Shown in pieces: positions 28,208 through 36,628 of a stretch of 64,000 nucleotides of DNA; positions within the stretch are counted from its first letter, which is position 1, and every line of letters starts with the position of its first letter. Made by a program: the position numbers and the translations under genes. A model generated the notes under the pieces. It was not told the origin of the DNA. It worked only from the letters and a program-made list of their open reading frames with translations, and searched no databases. This DNA is from Terriglobia bacterium (lineage in GTDB: Bacteria; Acidobacteriota; Terriglobia; JAIQFV01): assembly GCA_020073085.1 (NCBI GenBank), contig JAIQFV010000013.1:178979-242978 (forward strand), in the 5' to 3' direction.

Positions 28208-28576
28208 ATAGCAGGAAAAAAGGAAGGTAGCTCTGAGGGCTCTGAGCAATTTCGACTCTATGTCACCACGAAAGAAGGCACTGCAGACGCTATCCTAAAG
28301 GCACAGAATTTCAGATGGACGCTGGGACATGAAGGATATCCTGACAGCCGCCAGTTGAAGGGAGGAGAACCAAGCATTCAATTTTGTTTCTCTAAGGATG
28401 GTAGGCGGGCGGATATAGATGTCGATTACGAGTCCAAAGATTTCCCGAATGTCTTATTTAACGGACACTCGAAGCCCGCGAACTCGGATGTTCGAGCAGG
28501 GGAGCACTTCGATAGACACAAAAAACGTTTTTCAGAAATTCCACTTAAGAGGCGTTATGATCCGTCTTCTAAATAG
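28208..28576 (+). pseudogene. Orphan C-terminal fragment, probably an RHS tip remnant
   Basis: The frame is open from just after a TGA at 28205 to TAG at 28574-28576 (122 codons) with no plausible start codon near the front; the first alternative start is a TTG at 28355. The sequence has a consistent, domain-like character: KEGTADAILKAQNF, ADIDVDYESKDFPNVLFNGH, NSDVRAGEHFDRHKKRF. From memory, endings like NGHxxxxNSDVRxGxHxxRH occur at the C-termini of RHS-type proteins, so this is likely a displaced tip left by recombination. That assignment is inference. Confidence 0.45.
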
Positions 28577-28676
28577 GGTTATCCTTCCTTTGATGGTTAT
28601 GTTCATGGGAACTGGATCGATGGTAATGCAGGCATGGGCGGGGCCATTGTCCGAGTCGTTGCTGAGAGGCTCCTAA
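28557..28676 (+). CDS. Possible 39-residue exported peptide
   Basis: An ATG at 28557 overlaps the end of the preceding fragment. The peptide is a signal-like helix (NRVILPLMVMFMGTGSMVMQ) followed by a short tail (AGPLSESLLRGS). It could be a truncated lipoprotein or immunity gene or a chance frame; there is no strong ribosome binding site. Confidence 0.25.
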   Translation: MIRLLNRVILPLMVMFMGTGSMVMQAWAGPLSESLLRGS

Positions 28677-28704
28677 AGACACTGTTTCCATGAGGTCCGT
28701 GAAT

Positions 28705-29073
28705 ATGTCAAGGTACCTACACAAATGTCCAAATTGTGGTGCAACTATCGTACCGACAGAAATTCCATTTGGGAAAGCCTCGTGTTTCCCATGCCCCTCC
28801 TGTGGCGATCTACTTCAGGTTGTCGAACCACACTCCCTTGCAATTTGGATATCAAGCATTCTGGTCGGCGGCACAATCTCTTATAGTTGCGGGCTTCGCG
28901 GGCTCTTGTTGTTCCTCGCAGGACTGTTTGGCTCGCCGTTCCTATACCTTATGGCCGGTTTCGTCATGGGTTTGGTCGGGACCCGGACCAGACTCCGAAA
29001 GTTTGTACCAAGACGCCCTTCATCTCGTGATGGTGAATTGTCCCTCCATCTGAGGGATAACCAGCGCCGTTGA
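28705..29073 (+). CDS. Zinc-ribbon membrane protein, unknown function
   Basis: About 122 residues from the ATG at 28705; the frame has an upstream ATG at 28690, but GAGG sits at good distance before 28705. An N-terminal zinc ribbon (CPNCGATIV then CPSCGDLL) is followed by two hydrophobic segments (AIWISSILVGGTISYSCGL and LLLFLAGLFGSPFLYLMAGF) and a basic, Arg-rich tail. No family was recognised. It lies in the AT-richer accessory stretch among RHS remnants and could be a cargo or immunity gene. Confidence 0.6.
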   Translation: MSRYLHKCPNCGATIVPTEIPFGKASCFPCPSCGDLLQVVEPHSLAIWISSILVGGTISYSCGLRGLLLFLAGLFGSPFLYLMAGFVMGLVGTRTRLRKFVPRRPSSRDGELSLHLRDNQRR

Positions 29074-29158
29074 ACCTGTCCGAGGATTTGGAGTATTGCA
29101 ACGAAACAGGCGAGGTGCACGGCGTGGCAACCTGTAGAAATCTTCAAAGCCGCTAACC

Positions 29159-29851
29159 ATGGCATCGTTCATCCCCTACCTGGCCTTGGCAATTTTCCCG
29201 ATAGCTTCGATTGTGCCCTTCAACCTATTCCGTTTTTCCTGGGGTTACCACCACGGCCTTCAGAAAATGCCGGATGATGTGCGGGAAAGGGCTGAGAAGG
29301 TTGACCGGTTCACTTGGCCGTTCCATAAACTACTAACGATTGCCCCTGTCATTTTGCTGATGAAACATGAGGGTGTGTCGCCTCGAGCCACAGGATTGCA
29401 TTTGGACGTTTGGCAGCTGAATGCAGCACTTGGTATCTGTACCGGGCTCATGCTAGTTGTCATCCAAGGATTACTTTGGAGGTTGATGAATCGGAGGATG
29501 GGAAGTCTGGATGATGCTGAATGTGCAAGAGGCCCAGCATCCCTGTGGTTATTGGAATTCCTGTTTGGCGCATTTTCCGAAGAACTTTGGCTGGCTTTTT
29601 GCCTTGTCGGATTGAGGCGGACATGTCATTCCATTCCCTTGTCAATTCTGTTGACGGCCATTGCCTTCGGCCTGGCTCATTTTCCATATGGCTTTGGAGC
29701 CTTTGCCACAGCTTCCTACGGCGCTCTTTCAGGAATGCTCTTCCTATGGCGCAGTTCCCTGCTACCGTCGTTTCTATTCCACTTCGTGGGTAACATCGGC
29801 TCGCTCTACTGGGCCCGCCGAGGGGTTGCCCAGCTTCCACTTCAACGGTGA
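29159..29851 (+). CDS. CPBP-type (CAAX/Abi-like) intramembrane protease homologue with degraded first motif
   Basis: 230 residues with about six to seven membrane segments. Two of the three CPBP motifs are intact: FxxxH in FGLAHFPYG and HxxxN in FHFVGNIG. Motif 1, normally EExxxR, reads EELWLA, so the Arg is replaced by Ala while both Glu remain. CPBP proteins include prenyl-protein endopeptidase relatives and bacteriocin self-immunity proteins. Activity here is doubtful. It follows the zinc-ribbon gene in the same orientation, 85 bases apart. Confidence 0.75.
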   Translation: MASFIPYLALAIFPIASIVPFNLFRFSWGYHHGLQKMPDDVRERAEKVDRFTWPFHKLLTIAPVILLMKHEGVSPRATGLHLDVWQLNAALGICTGLMLVVIQGLLWRLMNRRMGSLDDAECARGPASLWLLEFLFGAFSEELWLAFCLVGLRRTCHSIPLSILLTAIAFGLAHFPYGFGAFATASYGALSGMLFLWRSSLLPSFLFHFVGNIGSLYWARRGVAQLPLQR

Positions 29852-30057
29852 ATGTTTGGGGTCGGACCAAGGCAACTCCCTGAAAAGGTTGTCGCTGATC
29901 GAAAAAGGGTAAAAAATTTAGCGTCAGATCTTTTCAATTGATTCTGCTGCAAAACCCCCTGTTTTTCAGGACCGATTTGTAGCGGGAGAGGGGATCGGTT
30001 CCGACAACGGGACGATTCCTGTCAGGACTCGATGTTTTTTCAGGTATTAAGATTTTC

Positions 30058-30124
30058 GGGTCAGGTCTAAATTTTCAATTGTTCTCCTGCACAGGTATCA
30101 AGATTGAAAATTTAGACCTGATCC
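30058..30124. repeat. 22-bp inverted repeat, MITE-like
   Basis: The arm at 30058-30079 (GGGTCAGGTCTAAATTTTCA...) pairs with 30103-30124 with one mismatch; the spacer is 23 bases. Motifs of the form AATTTAGACCTGA commonly flank IS200-like/RAYT elements in my memory. No transposase is present. Confidence 0.6.
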
Positions 30125-30519
30125 TATTTGGCGTTTTGTGGTTGCCGTTTTCCCTCCGCGCATTCCCGACAAAAGCGTTCTCCCATCCAGAAAATGCTTG
30201 GGGTCACGTCTTCCCAATCTCCAAATTGAGATTGGGTGTTCTGGATGATTTCGGATAAGTACTGGTCTTAATACATTTTGCATTCGAACTAGCGGATGAC
30301 GCCGGAGAAACTGACATAGTTCAACCCGACCGCGAGAGCGCCCGGCGGTTTGAGTCTCAGCCCTCCGTACCGACGGGAAGAGTCTTCCCTGGGCTCTTTC
30401 TTCATTCTCTCAACGATGCGAACCACCCCCGCAAAATCCGGCCGCGTTTGCATCGCTCGCAGGAGGGTTGTTCCTTTTTGGTCTCTGCAATCATCCGCTC
30501 GTCGCTGTCTCAGAAGAGC

Positions 30520-30895
30520 AAATTCCAAAGTCCAACTAAAACCGAAGCTGTGAAATGAGCGTCGTCCCTCGCAGGCATGCAAAGAACGCATGCCTGCGGC
30601 ACCCGACCTTGATCGCATTGCCTGCGGCACCCAGCAAAGTCCAAAATCCAAATAGAACCCAAAGTCCAAGTAAAACCGTAGCCGTGAAATGAGCGTCGTC
30701 CCTCGCAGGCATGCAAAGAACGCATGCCTGCGGCACCCGACAGCCCGCGGCACCCGACCTTGATCGCATTGCCTGCGGCACCCAGCAAAGTCCAATATCC
30801 AAATAGAACCCAAAATCCAACTAAAACCGAAGCTGTGAAATGAGCGTCGTCCCTCGCAAGCATGCAAAGAACGCATGCCTGCGGCACCCGCCAGT
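30520..30895. repeat. Tandem array of three ~134-151 bp units with a central palindrome
   Basis: Each unit reads: a CCAAA-rich segment, GAAATGAGCGTCGTCCCTCG, then the palindrome GCAGGCATGC-AAAGAAC-GCATGCCTGC, then GGCACCC and, in the first two units, TTGATCGCATTGCC. Palindromes are at 30571-30597, 30705-30731 and 30856-30882 (the last with one change). Start-to-start distances are 134 and 151. It is not a CRISPR array, because the units are long, irregular and nearly identical throughout. Confidence 0.8.
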
Positions 30896-30903
30896 GATTT
30901 TGT

Positions 30904-31752
30904 TTAAGGTGTTTCGGCCGACCAGTTGTCGATTAGACGCGTCGTTCCGAGGTAAGCGGCGACGGCAATCAAAGTCCCCTTCCGAATCGTATCAACCGGA
31001 CGCAGGGTGGCGGGGTCGACCAATTCGATATAATCGACCCTGGCCAGCGGCTCGCCGTCAAAAACCTTCTTCATGCCTCCGCGAATCACATCCGCATTAG
31101 ATTCGCCTCTCTCGATCATGGCCCGCGCCCGCAAGAGACTGTGGTGAAGGACCAAGGCCGCCTGGCGTTGGGCAGGGCTCAAATACCGATTTCTTGAACT
31201 CATGGCCAGACCGTCGGGTTCGCGCACAATGGGACAGGTTACAATCTGGACATTGAATTTCAGGTCGCGGGTCATCCGTTCGATGAGGATTGCCTGCTGC
31301 GCATCCTTTCGTCCGAACACCGCAAAGTCGGGCGTGACAATGTTAAACAGTTTCGCGACCACGGTCGTTACACCGCGGAAATGGCCGGGACGAGTGGTCC
31401 CACAGAGGTAACCCCCCCAGCCTTCCACTTCGACAAAGGTACGTGAATCCTCCGGATACATTTCCTCCACCTCAGGGGTGAACAGATATTCAACGTCCAG
31501 GGCAGAGAGCATTCGGCAGTCACTTTCGAGATCGCGGGGATATCGGGTGAAGTCCTCGTTGGGACCAAACTGGGTGGGGTTGACAAAGATCGACACGACG
31601 ACGGTGTCGGCGAGTTCCCGGGCCCGACGAACCAGGCTCAGATGACCTTCGTGCAAGGCCCCCATGGTGGGGACGAATGCGAGGGACTGTTGGCGGGCAT
31701 GGAGGGCTTTGGCCACCTCACGCATTCGAGATGCTTTGGATACGATTTCCAT
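30904..31752 (-). CDS. panC: Pantothenate synthetase
   Basis: Condenses pantoate with beta-alanine using ATP, the last step to vitamin B5. 282 residues from the ATG at 31752 (MEIVSKASRMREVAKA), the start that matches family N-termini; the frame is open to 31884, inside panB. The substrate-binding FVPTMGALHEGHLSL, the KDAQQAILIERM block and the SSRNRYLSPAQR loop are present. The start overlaps the 3' end of panB by 35 bases, so the two are translated from one message. Confidence 0.95.
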   Translation of the reverse strand: MEIVSKASRMREVAKALHARQQSLAFVPTMGALHEGHLSLVRRARELADTVVVSIFVNPTQFGPNEDFTRYPRDLESDCRMLSALDVEYLFTPEVEEMYPEDSRTFVEVEGWGGYLCGTTRPGHFRGVTTVVAKLFNIVTPDFAVFGRKDAQQAILIERMTRDLKFNVQIVTCPIVREPDGLAMSSRNRYLSPAQRQAALVLHHSLLRARAMIERGESNADVIRGGMKKVFDGEPLARVDYIELVDPATLRPVDTIRKGTLIAVAAYLGTTRLIDNWSAETP

Positions 31753-32587
31753 GCGAAGTTTCCGAATGATAGGATTCCTGGTCGGAAGGGAAGCGGGAGT
31801 TGTGGACATCGTCAATGAATTCGGAAATCGCCGCGGCCGCGGATTCGCGAAGGTGCGCGTATTGCCGCACAAACTTGGGAACACGCCCGCTGTTGAGGCC
31901 GAGCAGATCGTTCAGGACCAGCACCTGGCCGTCACAGTCAGGTCCTGCACCAATGCCGATGGTGGGGGCCTTGACGGCTGTCGTGATCCGCTGGGCGAGG
32001 TCTCGGGGAATTCCTTCGAGGACAATCGAAAACACACCCGCTTCATCGAGGGCCAGGGCATCCTCGAGGATCCGCTCTCCGGCTGCTTCGGTCTGTCCCT
32101 GCACCTTGAAGCCGCCGAAATTGAGCAGGGACTGGGGCGTCAGCCCGACGTGTCCCATCACGGGGACTTCCGCGTCCATCAAGCGGTTCACCAGGGAAGC
32201 GCGCTTCACGCCGCCTTCCAGTTTGACGGCCTCAGCGCCGCCTTCCTTGACAAAACGGAGAGCATTGCGGACCGCCTCTTCCTCATTGATCTGGAAGGAG
32301 CCGTAGGGCATGTCGGCGACCAATAAGGCCCGTACGACACCTCGCCGCACCGCCCGCACATGCATCAACATCTCCTCCATGCCTACGGGCAATGTGGAGT
32401 CGTATCCGAGTTGAACCATCCCCACCGAATCGCCGACCAGGATGATGTCGATCCCGGCCTCATCGACGATGCGGGCCATTGTGAAATCATACGCCGTGAG
32501 ACAGGTGATCTTTTCAGGCTTGAATTTTCTTTGGTAAATCTTCGGGACGGTAACCTTGGCGGGTTGAGAAGTAGTCTGTTGACTCAT
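31718..32587 (-). CDS. panB: 3-methyl-2-oxobutanoate hydroxymethyltransferase
   Basis: First committed step of pantothenate synthesis: transfers a hydroxymethyl group from methylene-THF to ketoisovalerate. 289 residues from the ATG at 32587, which is preceded by GGAGG; the longer frame to 32689 has no homology. Diagnostic blocks: CLTAYDFTMARIVDEAGID, VGDSVGMVQLGYDSTLPV (Mg ligand Asp), VKLEGG and MGHVGLTPQSLLNFGGFKVQ. It is followed by the overlapping panC. Confidence 0.96.
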   Translation of the reverse strand: MSQQTTSQPAKVTVPKIYQRKFKPEKITCLTAYDFTMARIVDEAGIDIILVGDSVGMVQLGYDSTLPVGMEEMLMHVRAVRRGVVRALLVADMPYGSFQINEEEAVRNALRFVKEGGAEAVKLEGGVKRASLVNRLMDAEVPVMGHVGLTPQSLLNFGGFKVQGQTEAAGERILEDALALDEAGVFSIVLEGIPRDLAQRITTAVKAPTIGIGAGPDCDGQVLVLNDLLGLNSGRVPKFVRQYAHLRESAAAAISEFIDDVHNSRFPSDQESYHSETSHGNRIQSISNA

Positions 32588-33140
32588 CGAAGTATCCTCC
32601 AAAAGGACTGGTAGAACCTTCACGGGCTTGGCCGGTGATCTGGAGAGCTTGAAGAACCCAAAGGACATCCCTGCCGGCGTCCCGCTCAATAATGCGGATT
32701 GATGCGGTCACCTCAGCTGTCCGTCGCCACTCAAGATCTTCAGCCGGTCGAGCTTTTCGGGGACCTATTCTAGTCCAAATGGCCCTCGCGCAAAAGCCAT
32801 TTTTACATGACATTTTTACATGACTGCTCAGGCCTCCTAATATGCCGCGGTGCTCTTTGTGGGCTTTGATCATTGAAGTTCGGTCGAACCTACTGGGGAT
32901 GGTAAATAATACTGACAGATGACAGCTTCGCATGAAGTGGCATGCTTTGGTAGCCGTGATCCGCTCGCTTTTCCGCGGATCACGGGTTTTTGCGACCGGC
33001 CGGGAAAACCCCGCGATCCCCAAAACCGGGATCACGGCTACCAAAGCTTGTGCAACCCAACCTTCATGGGAGGACGAGTTTCACTATATATGATCATCAT
33101 CAATAGGAAATTGGGGTTTGAGTTCTTGCTTCTTCCTGGA
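32588..33140. other. Intergenic region upstream of panB with a long inverted repeat
   Basis: Lies between the 3' end of the dNK gene and panB, so it should contain the panB promoter. A direct repeat ACATGACATTTTTACATGAC sits at about 32806-32823. The inverted repeat 32944-33047 is described separately. No gene seen. Confidence 0.45.
32944..33047. repeat. 19-bp perfect inverted repeat with nested hairpin
   Basis: GCTTTGGTAGCCGTGATCC at 32944-32962 is exactly inverted at 33029-33047. Inside, GTGATCCGC (32957-32965) also pairs with GCGGATCAC (32975-32983), so two alternative folds exist. This is probably a REP-like element. Confidence 0.7.
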
Positions 33141-33815
33141 TCATTTGGATTTGAGCGGCAGGTAATATTGGGTGCCTTTGACCGGTTGCTGGAGGCGATG
33201 GAGCAAATCATTCAGGTCTTCATTTCGCTCCACGAAGTCGATTTCCGCGGTATTGATCACCAGCAGGTCAGTGGCGCTATAGTGAAAGAAGAAGTGGTCG
33301 AAGGCCTTGACGACTTCGGTCAGATAATCGAATGATATCTGACCTTCGAAGTTCTTCTCGCTTTTCTCGATCCGGCGCATGAGCGCTTCGGTTGTGGTCT
33401 GAAGGTAGATCACCAGGTCGGGCTTGGGAAGCTGCTCGCTCAATAAAGCAAAGTACTGTTCGTAAATGCGCAGTTCCTCATCGCCGAGATTAATGAAGGC
33501 AAAAATCTTATCTCTTTCAAAAATGAAATCGCTCAGAATGGTCGAGGCATAGGGGGAGGAAGAGTCGAACTCCTTGAGCAACCGATACCGCTGCATCAGG
33601 AAGTACATCTGGGAAGCGAAGGCAGCTCCCGACCGATCCTCATAAAAATCTCTCAAGAAGGGATTGTCCCTGCAGTCCAGGATCCGGCGGGCGTGGACGC
33701 GCTCAGCCAGGATCTCGACCAGCCGCGATTTTCCAACGTGAATCGGACCTTCAATGGCAATGTAGCGGGGATGAAGGGCCTGCGTCTGTGAGCCGAAAAA
33801 CGCACGGGGTGGCAT
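33141..33815 (-). CDS. Deoxynucleoside kinase
   Basis: 224 residues of the dNK family, which phosphorylates deoxynucleosides in nucleotide salvage. The P-loop reads GPIHVGKS, with His where most members have Gly. A Glu/Arg-containing active-site region follows (SDFIFERDKIFAFINL), then YLQTTTEALMRRIEKSEKNFE, the lid-like segment. The nearest characterised relatives are bacterial deoxyadenosine/deoxyguanosine kinases; specificity cannot be read from sequence. In other Acidobacteriota I recall folK, this gene and panB-panC adjacent; here the kdp locus separates it from folK. Confidence 0.85.
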   Translation of the reverse strand: MPPRAFFGSQTQALHPRYIAIEGPIHVGKSRLVEILAERVHARRILDCRDNPFLRDFYEDRSGAAFASQMYFLMQRYRLLKEFDSSSPYASTILSDFIFERDKIFAFINLGDEELRIYEQYFALLSEQLPKPDLVIYLQTTTEALMRRIEKSEKNFEGQISFDYLTEVVKAFDHFFFHYSATDLLVINTAEIDFVERNEDLNDLLHRLQQPVKGTQYYLPLKSK

Positions 33816-33947
33816 ACGTGCCGGGATTATAGGGAAGTCAAAATCTTAACGCAACGTCGAATTGGAGGACGTTTGACCTTTGGGTTTCCTTGCTGCCGGA
33901 AGAGGGGAGTTCGATCCTTCAAGGGTTCGGCCCCAACGTGCTGGTAC

Positions 33948-34655
33948 CTAATCACCTGGATTCAGGCGATAGCCCACCCAGGGTTCAGTCAGGATATATC
34001 GTGGGTTTTGGGGAGCAGGTTCGATCTTCCGCCGCAACTGGTTGATGAACACCCGGAGGTATTCCGTTTGATCCGACGATTCCCACCCCCACACGGCCTG
34101 AAGCAGGGAGCGATGGGTCACCACCTTGCCGGCGTTGCTGACGAGATACTTGAGCACCTCAAATTCCTTGGGAGTGAGCTTGACTTCCCTTCCCGCCACC
34201 GTGACGCGACGCTCGTCGGTATTGAGCGTAATGTCGCCAACCGTCCAGGTGGCGCTTCCCGGAGTCGAAGACGAAACGCGACGCAGCACGGCCCGCAGTC
34301 GTGCCAGGAGCTCCTCCATGCTGAACGGTTTTGTGACATAGTCATCCGCCCCCAAATCCAGCGCCGAGACTTTATCCTTTTCGGAGCCGCGGGCCGAGAG
34401 CACAATGATTGGCACGTCTGAAAACTCGCGCAATCGACGGCACACCTCCAGCCCGGACATGCCCGGCATCATCAGATCCAGGATGATGACGTCCGGCAGT
34501 TCCTTGCGAATCTCCTCCAATGCCTCTTCCCCTGAAGCCGCTGTCCGGACGTCAAACCCTCGCACCGGCAAACTGGTGCGCATGACCCGCAGGATTTGCG
34601 GTTCATCATCGACGACGAGCAGAATGGGCTTGCGGGCGAGAGAGGGAAGCGACAT
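33948..34655 (-). CDS. kdpE: OmpR-family response regulator, KdpE
   Basis: 235 residues from the ATG at 34655; the frame is open to 34742 without homology. The receiver domain (residues about 10-125) has the acidic pair in VVDDEPQIL, the phospho-acceptor Asp in VIILDLMMPGMSG and the conserved Lys in YVTKPFSMEELLARLR. The winged-helix output domain (about 135-235) includes VKLTPKEFEVLKYLV and VGYRLNP. It is the last gene of the kdp operon, 116 bases after kdpD-C, and should activate kdp transcription. Confidence 0.92.
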   Translation of the reverse strand: MSLPSLARKPILLVVDDEPQILRVMRTSLPVRGFDVRTAASGEEALEEIRKELPDVIILDLMMPGMSGLEVCRRLREFSDVPIIVLSARGSEKDKVSALDLGADDYVTKPFSMEELLARLRAVLRRVSSSTPGSATWTVGDITLNTDERRVTVAGREVKLTPKEFEVLKYLVSNAGKVVTHRSLLQAVWGWESSDQTEYLRVFINQLRRKIEPAPQNPRYILTEPWVGYRLNPGD

Positions 34656-34771
34656 GAGTTTCCGAAAAGTTCCAGTCCCCACGAGGGCCCTCGAATGAGG
34701 TCTCCCTTGGGGAAAATCGAGAATTGCTCCTTCTCGAATCAACGACTTCAGGTGTTGCCGAGGTGTCTGGG

Positions 34772-36328
34772 TTAAGGCTCCTCACCCGCAGCCACCACCT
34801 CGGGGGTTTCCTTGCATTCGACCGGGATCCTCAAGGTAAACGTGGCGCCGCCTTCAGGATTGTTTTCGCACCCGATGCTGCCCCCGTGGGCTTCAGCGAT
34901 GCCTCGGGCGATGGGGAGGCCCATGCCGGTCCCTTCGCCGCGACGCATCGAAGAATGCCGGCCGCGGTAGAATTTGTCAAAGATGCGTTCCATTTCCTCG
35001 TGCGCAATCCCCGGTCCGTGATCCCGGACTGTAAATATCAAATGCCCACTCTCAATGCGGGATTGCAGGAGAATCTTCGTGCCCGGCGGAGAATACTGGC
35101 CTGCATTTTCGACCAGGTTGGAGAGTGCCTGGGCGATGAGGCGCGAGTCCATCTCCACCAGCGGCAAGCTCTCCTTCAAATCAATATCCACCGAATGATC
35201 CTGGGTGACAGAGAAGCACCGGTTGAGCACTTGCGTGATGACCTCAGAGATTGCCCCCCATTGCCTTGAGGGGCGCAGCTCTCGCGCTTCAATCCGGGCC
35301 ATCTCCAACAGGTTGTCGACCAGGCGGGACAGTCGGCCAACCTCTTCGCTGATGATAAGATGAAACTCCCGCAGGGTGGCTTTATCCCATTCCACCTCGT
35401 TTTGAAGCAGGTTGTCAATCGAGGCCCGGATCGAAGTGAGGGGCGTCCGCAAGTCATGTGAAACCGATGCCAGCAACGCCGATTTCAATTCATTGCTCTG
35501 TCGCAAGGCTTCGGTCCGGCTGAGTTCTTTGAGGAAACGAGCCCGCTCGAGGGCGAGCGCCACCAGTCCCGCCATGGCGTCCAGTGTTTCTCGTTCCACC
35601 GGCCGCGAAATCATGACGAGCACACCGATGGATTTCACACCCACCCGCAGAGGCGTACATGCGATTGTTTCGCCACCCCGTGTCGCCTGCTTATCGTCCT
35701 GCAGGTCAATTCGGTGGGGCATCAATCGGGTTTCGCCGGATTCGAACACCTCATCCAATACCCGTTCCGACGGGGGAAAGGAGCTGAGGTCCGACGCATC
35801 GGCAGCGGTCGCGGCCCGTTGCCAGTCACCCTCATCGTCCCGGATAAAAACCGAGCAATGACCGGCGTGGAAAATCTCAACCACCTGGCGGGCGATCGAC
35901 GAAACCGCGGTCTCGGTTTCCGTACTCATAATGATGGCTCGACCCAGTTGAAACAGCTTCCACATCTCTTGCCTTCGGTCCTCGGCATCCTGCGTCCGGG
36001 AGCGGGCGGTCGAGGAAAGATGACTCGCAATGATCGCGGTAACCAGGAAGGCGGTCAATGCAATCCAGTTTTGCGGGTCTTGAATGGTGAATGTTCCCAG
36101 GGGGGGGAGGAAAAAGTAGTTGAAGCACAACATGCCTGCAATCGAGGCCAGGATGGCGGGGCCGAGTCCGGAAGCCGAGGCGGAGAGGAGCACGACCAGC
36201 AGAAAACTGAGCGCCACCGTGGTGTTGTTGACTCTCGGGATGAGGAACTTGTAGAGAGCGACAACGACGGCCACACCCGCTGCTGAGGCGGCATAGTCGA
36301 TCCAGTTCTGACGAGTAGTCACCTTCAC
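34772..36328 (-). CDS. KdpD C-terminal half: sensor histidine kinase
   Basis: 518 residues equivalent to the membrane and kinase half of E. coli KdpD. A DUF4118 four-helix membrane unit (residues about 10-110, including LSFLLVVLLSASASGLGPAI) is followed by a GAF domain (about 140-270). Then come a dimerisation helix with phospho-acceptor His in SHDLRTPLTS and an ATPase domain with NLVENAGQYSP and DHGPGIAHEEM. It has no KdpD/Usp N-domain; that half is a separate gene (36629-37792). The two together sum to about the 894 residues of E. coli KdpD. The 73-residue membrane protein gene lies between the halves. Confidence 0.9.
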   Translation of the reverse strand: MKVTTRQNWIDYAASAAGVAVVVALYKFLIPRVNNTTVALSFLLVVLLSASASGLGPAILASIAGMLCFNYFFLPPLGTFTIQDPQNWIALTAFLVTAIIASHLSSTARSRTQDAEDRRQEMWKLFQLGRAIIMSTETETAVSSIARQVVEIFHAGHCSVFIRDDEGDWQRAATAADASDLSSFPPSERVLDEVFESGETRLMPHRIDLQDDKQATRGGETIACTPLRVGVKSIGVLVMISRPVERETLDAMAGLVALALERARFLKELSRTEALRQSNELKSALLASVSHDLRTPLTSIRASIDNLLQNEVEWDKATLREFHLIISEEVGRLSRLVDNLLEMARIEARELRPSRQWGAISEVITQVLNRCFSVTQDHSVDIDLKESLPLVEMDSRLIAQALSNLVENAGQYSPPGTKILLQSRIESGHLIFTVRDHGPGIAHEEMERIFDKFYRGRHSSMRRGEGTGMGLPIARGIAEAHGGSIGCENNPEGGATFTLRIPVECKETPEVVAAGEEP

Positions 36329-36378
36329 GAAGGGTGATTATATACCGGATTGGAGAAATCCTGTTACCTGCCCCCGGC

Positions 36379-36600
36379 TCAGCCTGTTCGTCGAGCCTGA
36401 TGCCATCGCCGGGCGGCCACCAGGGACCAAACAGCCTCCACCAATCCAAACGGCCAGGCGCCCTGGAGGAACCCGTAAACCGACCCAAGCGCACACGCTA
36501 CAGCGAAGGACAATATGAACCAGCGACTGCGGTGCTCCAGGGCGTAGCATACCAGCATCGCGACAACGGCGAACAGTCCAAAGGCCGAAAGTGGGCTCAT
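36379..36600 (-). CDS. Small membrane protein between the KdpD halves
   Basis: 73 residues with two predicted membrane helices (LSAFGLFAVVAMLVCYALEH and WFILSFAVACALGSVYGFLQ) and a basic C-terminus (RRWHQARRTG). It lies 28 bases after kdpD-N and 50 before kdpD-C on the same strand. No family was recognised. The operon position suggests a role with the split sensor, for example joining the soluble and membrane halves. Confidence 0.6.
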   Translation of the reverse strand: MSPLSAFGLFAVVAMLVCYALEHRSRWFILSFAVACALGSVYGFLQGAWPFGLVEAVWSLVAARRWHQARRTG

Positions 36601-36628
36601 ACGGGCTCGCTTGTTCCCTCCCTGTGTG

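Larger units (their letters stand above)
29852..30903. other. One kilobase without genes: inverted repeat plus tandem palindromic array
   Basis: No supported gene. An inverted repeat lies at 30058-30124 and an irregular tandem array at about 30520-30895. Frames across the array on the minus strand encode only repetitive Cys/Arg-rich sequence. The part at 30300-30520 has an open minus frame containing VVRIVERMKKEPREDSSRR but no start or family. Confidence 0.5.

Noticed and set aside
27845..28249. 134-codon minus-strand gene
   Set aside because: It runs through both arms of the inverted repeat and the palindrome; coding is unlikely, though a transposase fragment cannot be excluded.
30289..30887. 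Cys/Arg-rich minus-strand frames
   Set aside because: They encode the tandem repeat units themselves, repeating the same peptide three times.
30520..30895. CRISPR array
   Set aside because: Units are 134-151 bases with no unique spacers and no cas genes nearby.
36329..36628. KdpD split caused by a simple frameshift
   Set aside because: The halves are separated by 300 bases containing another plausible gene, and each half has its own start.
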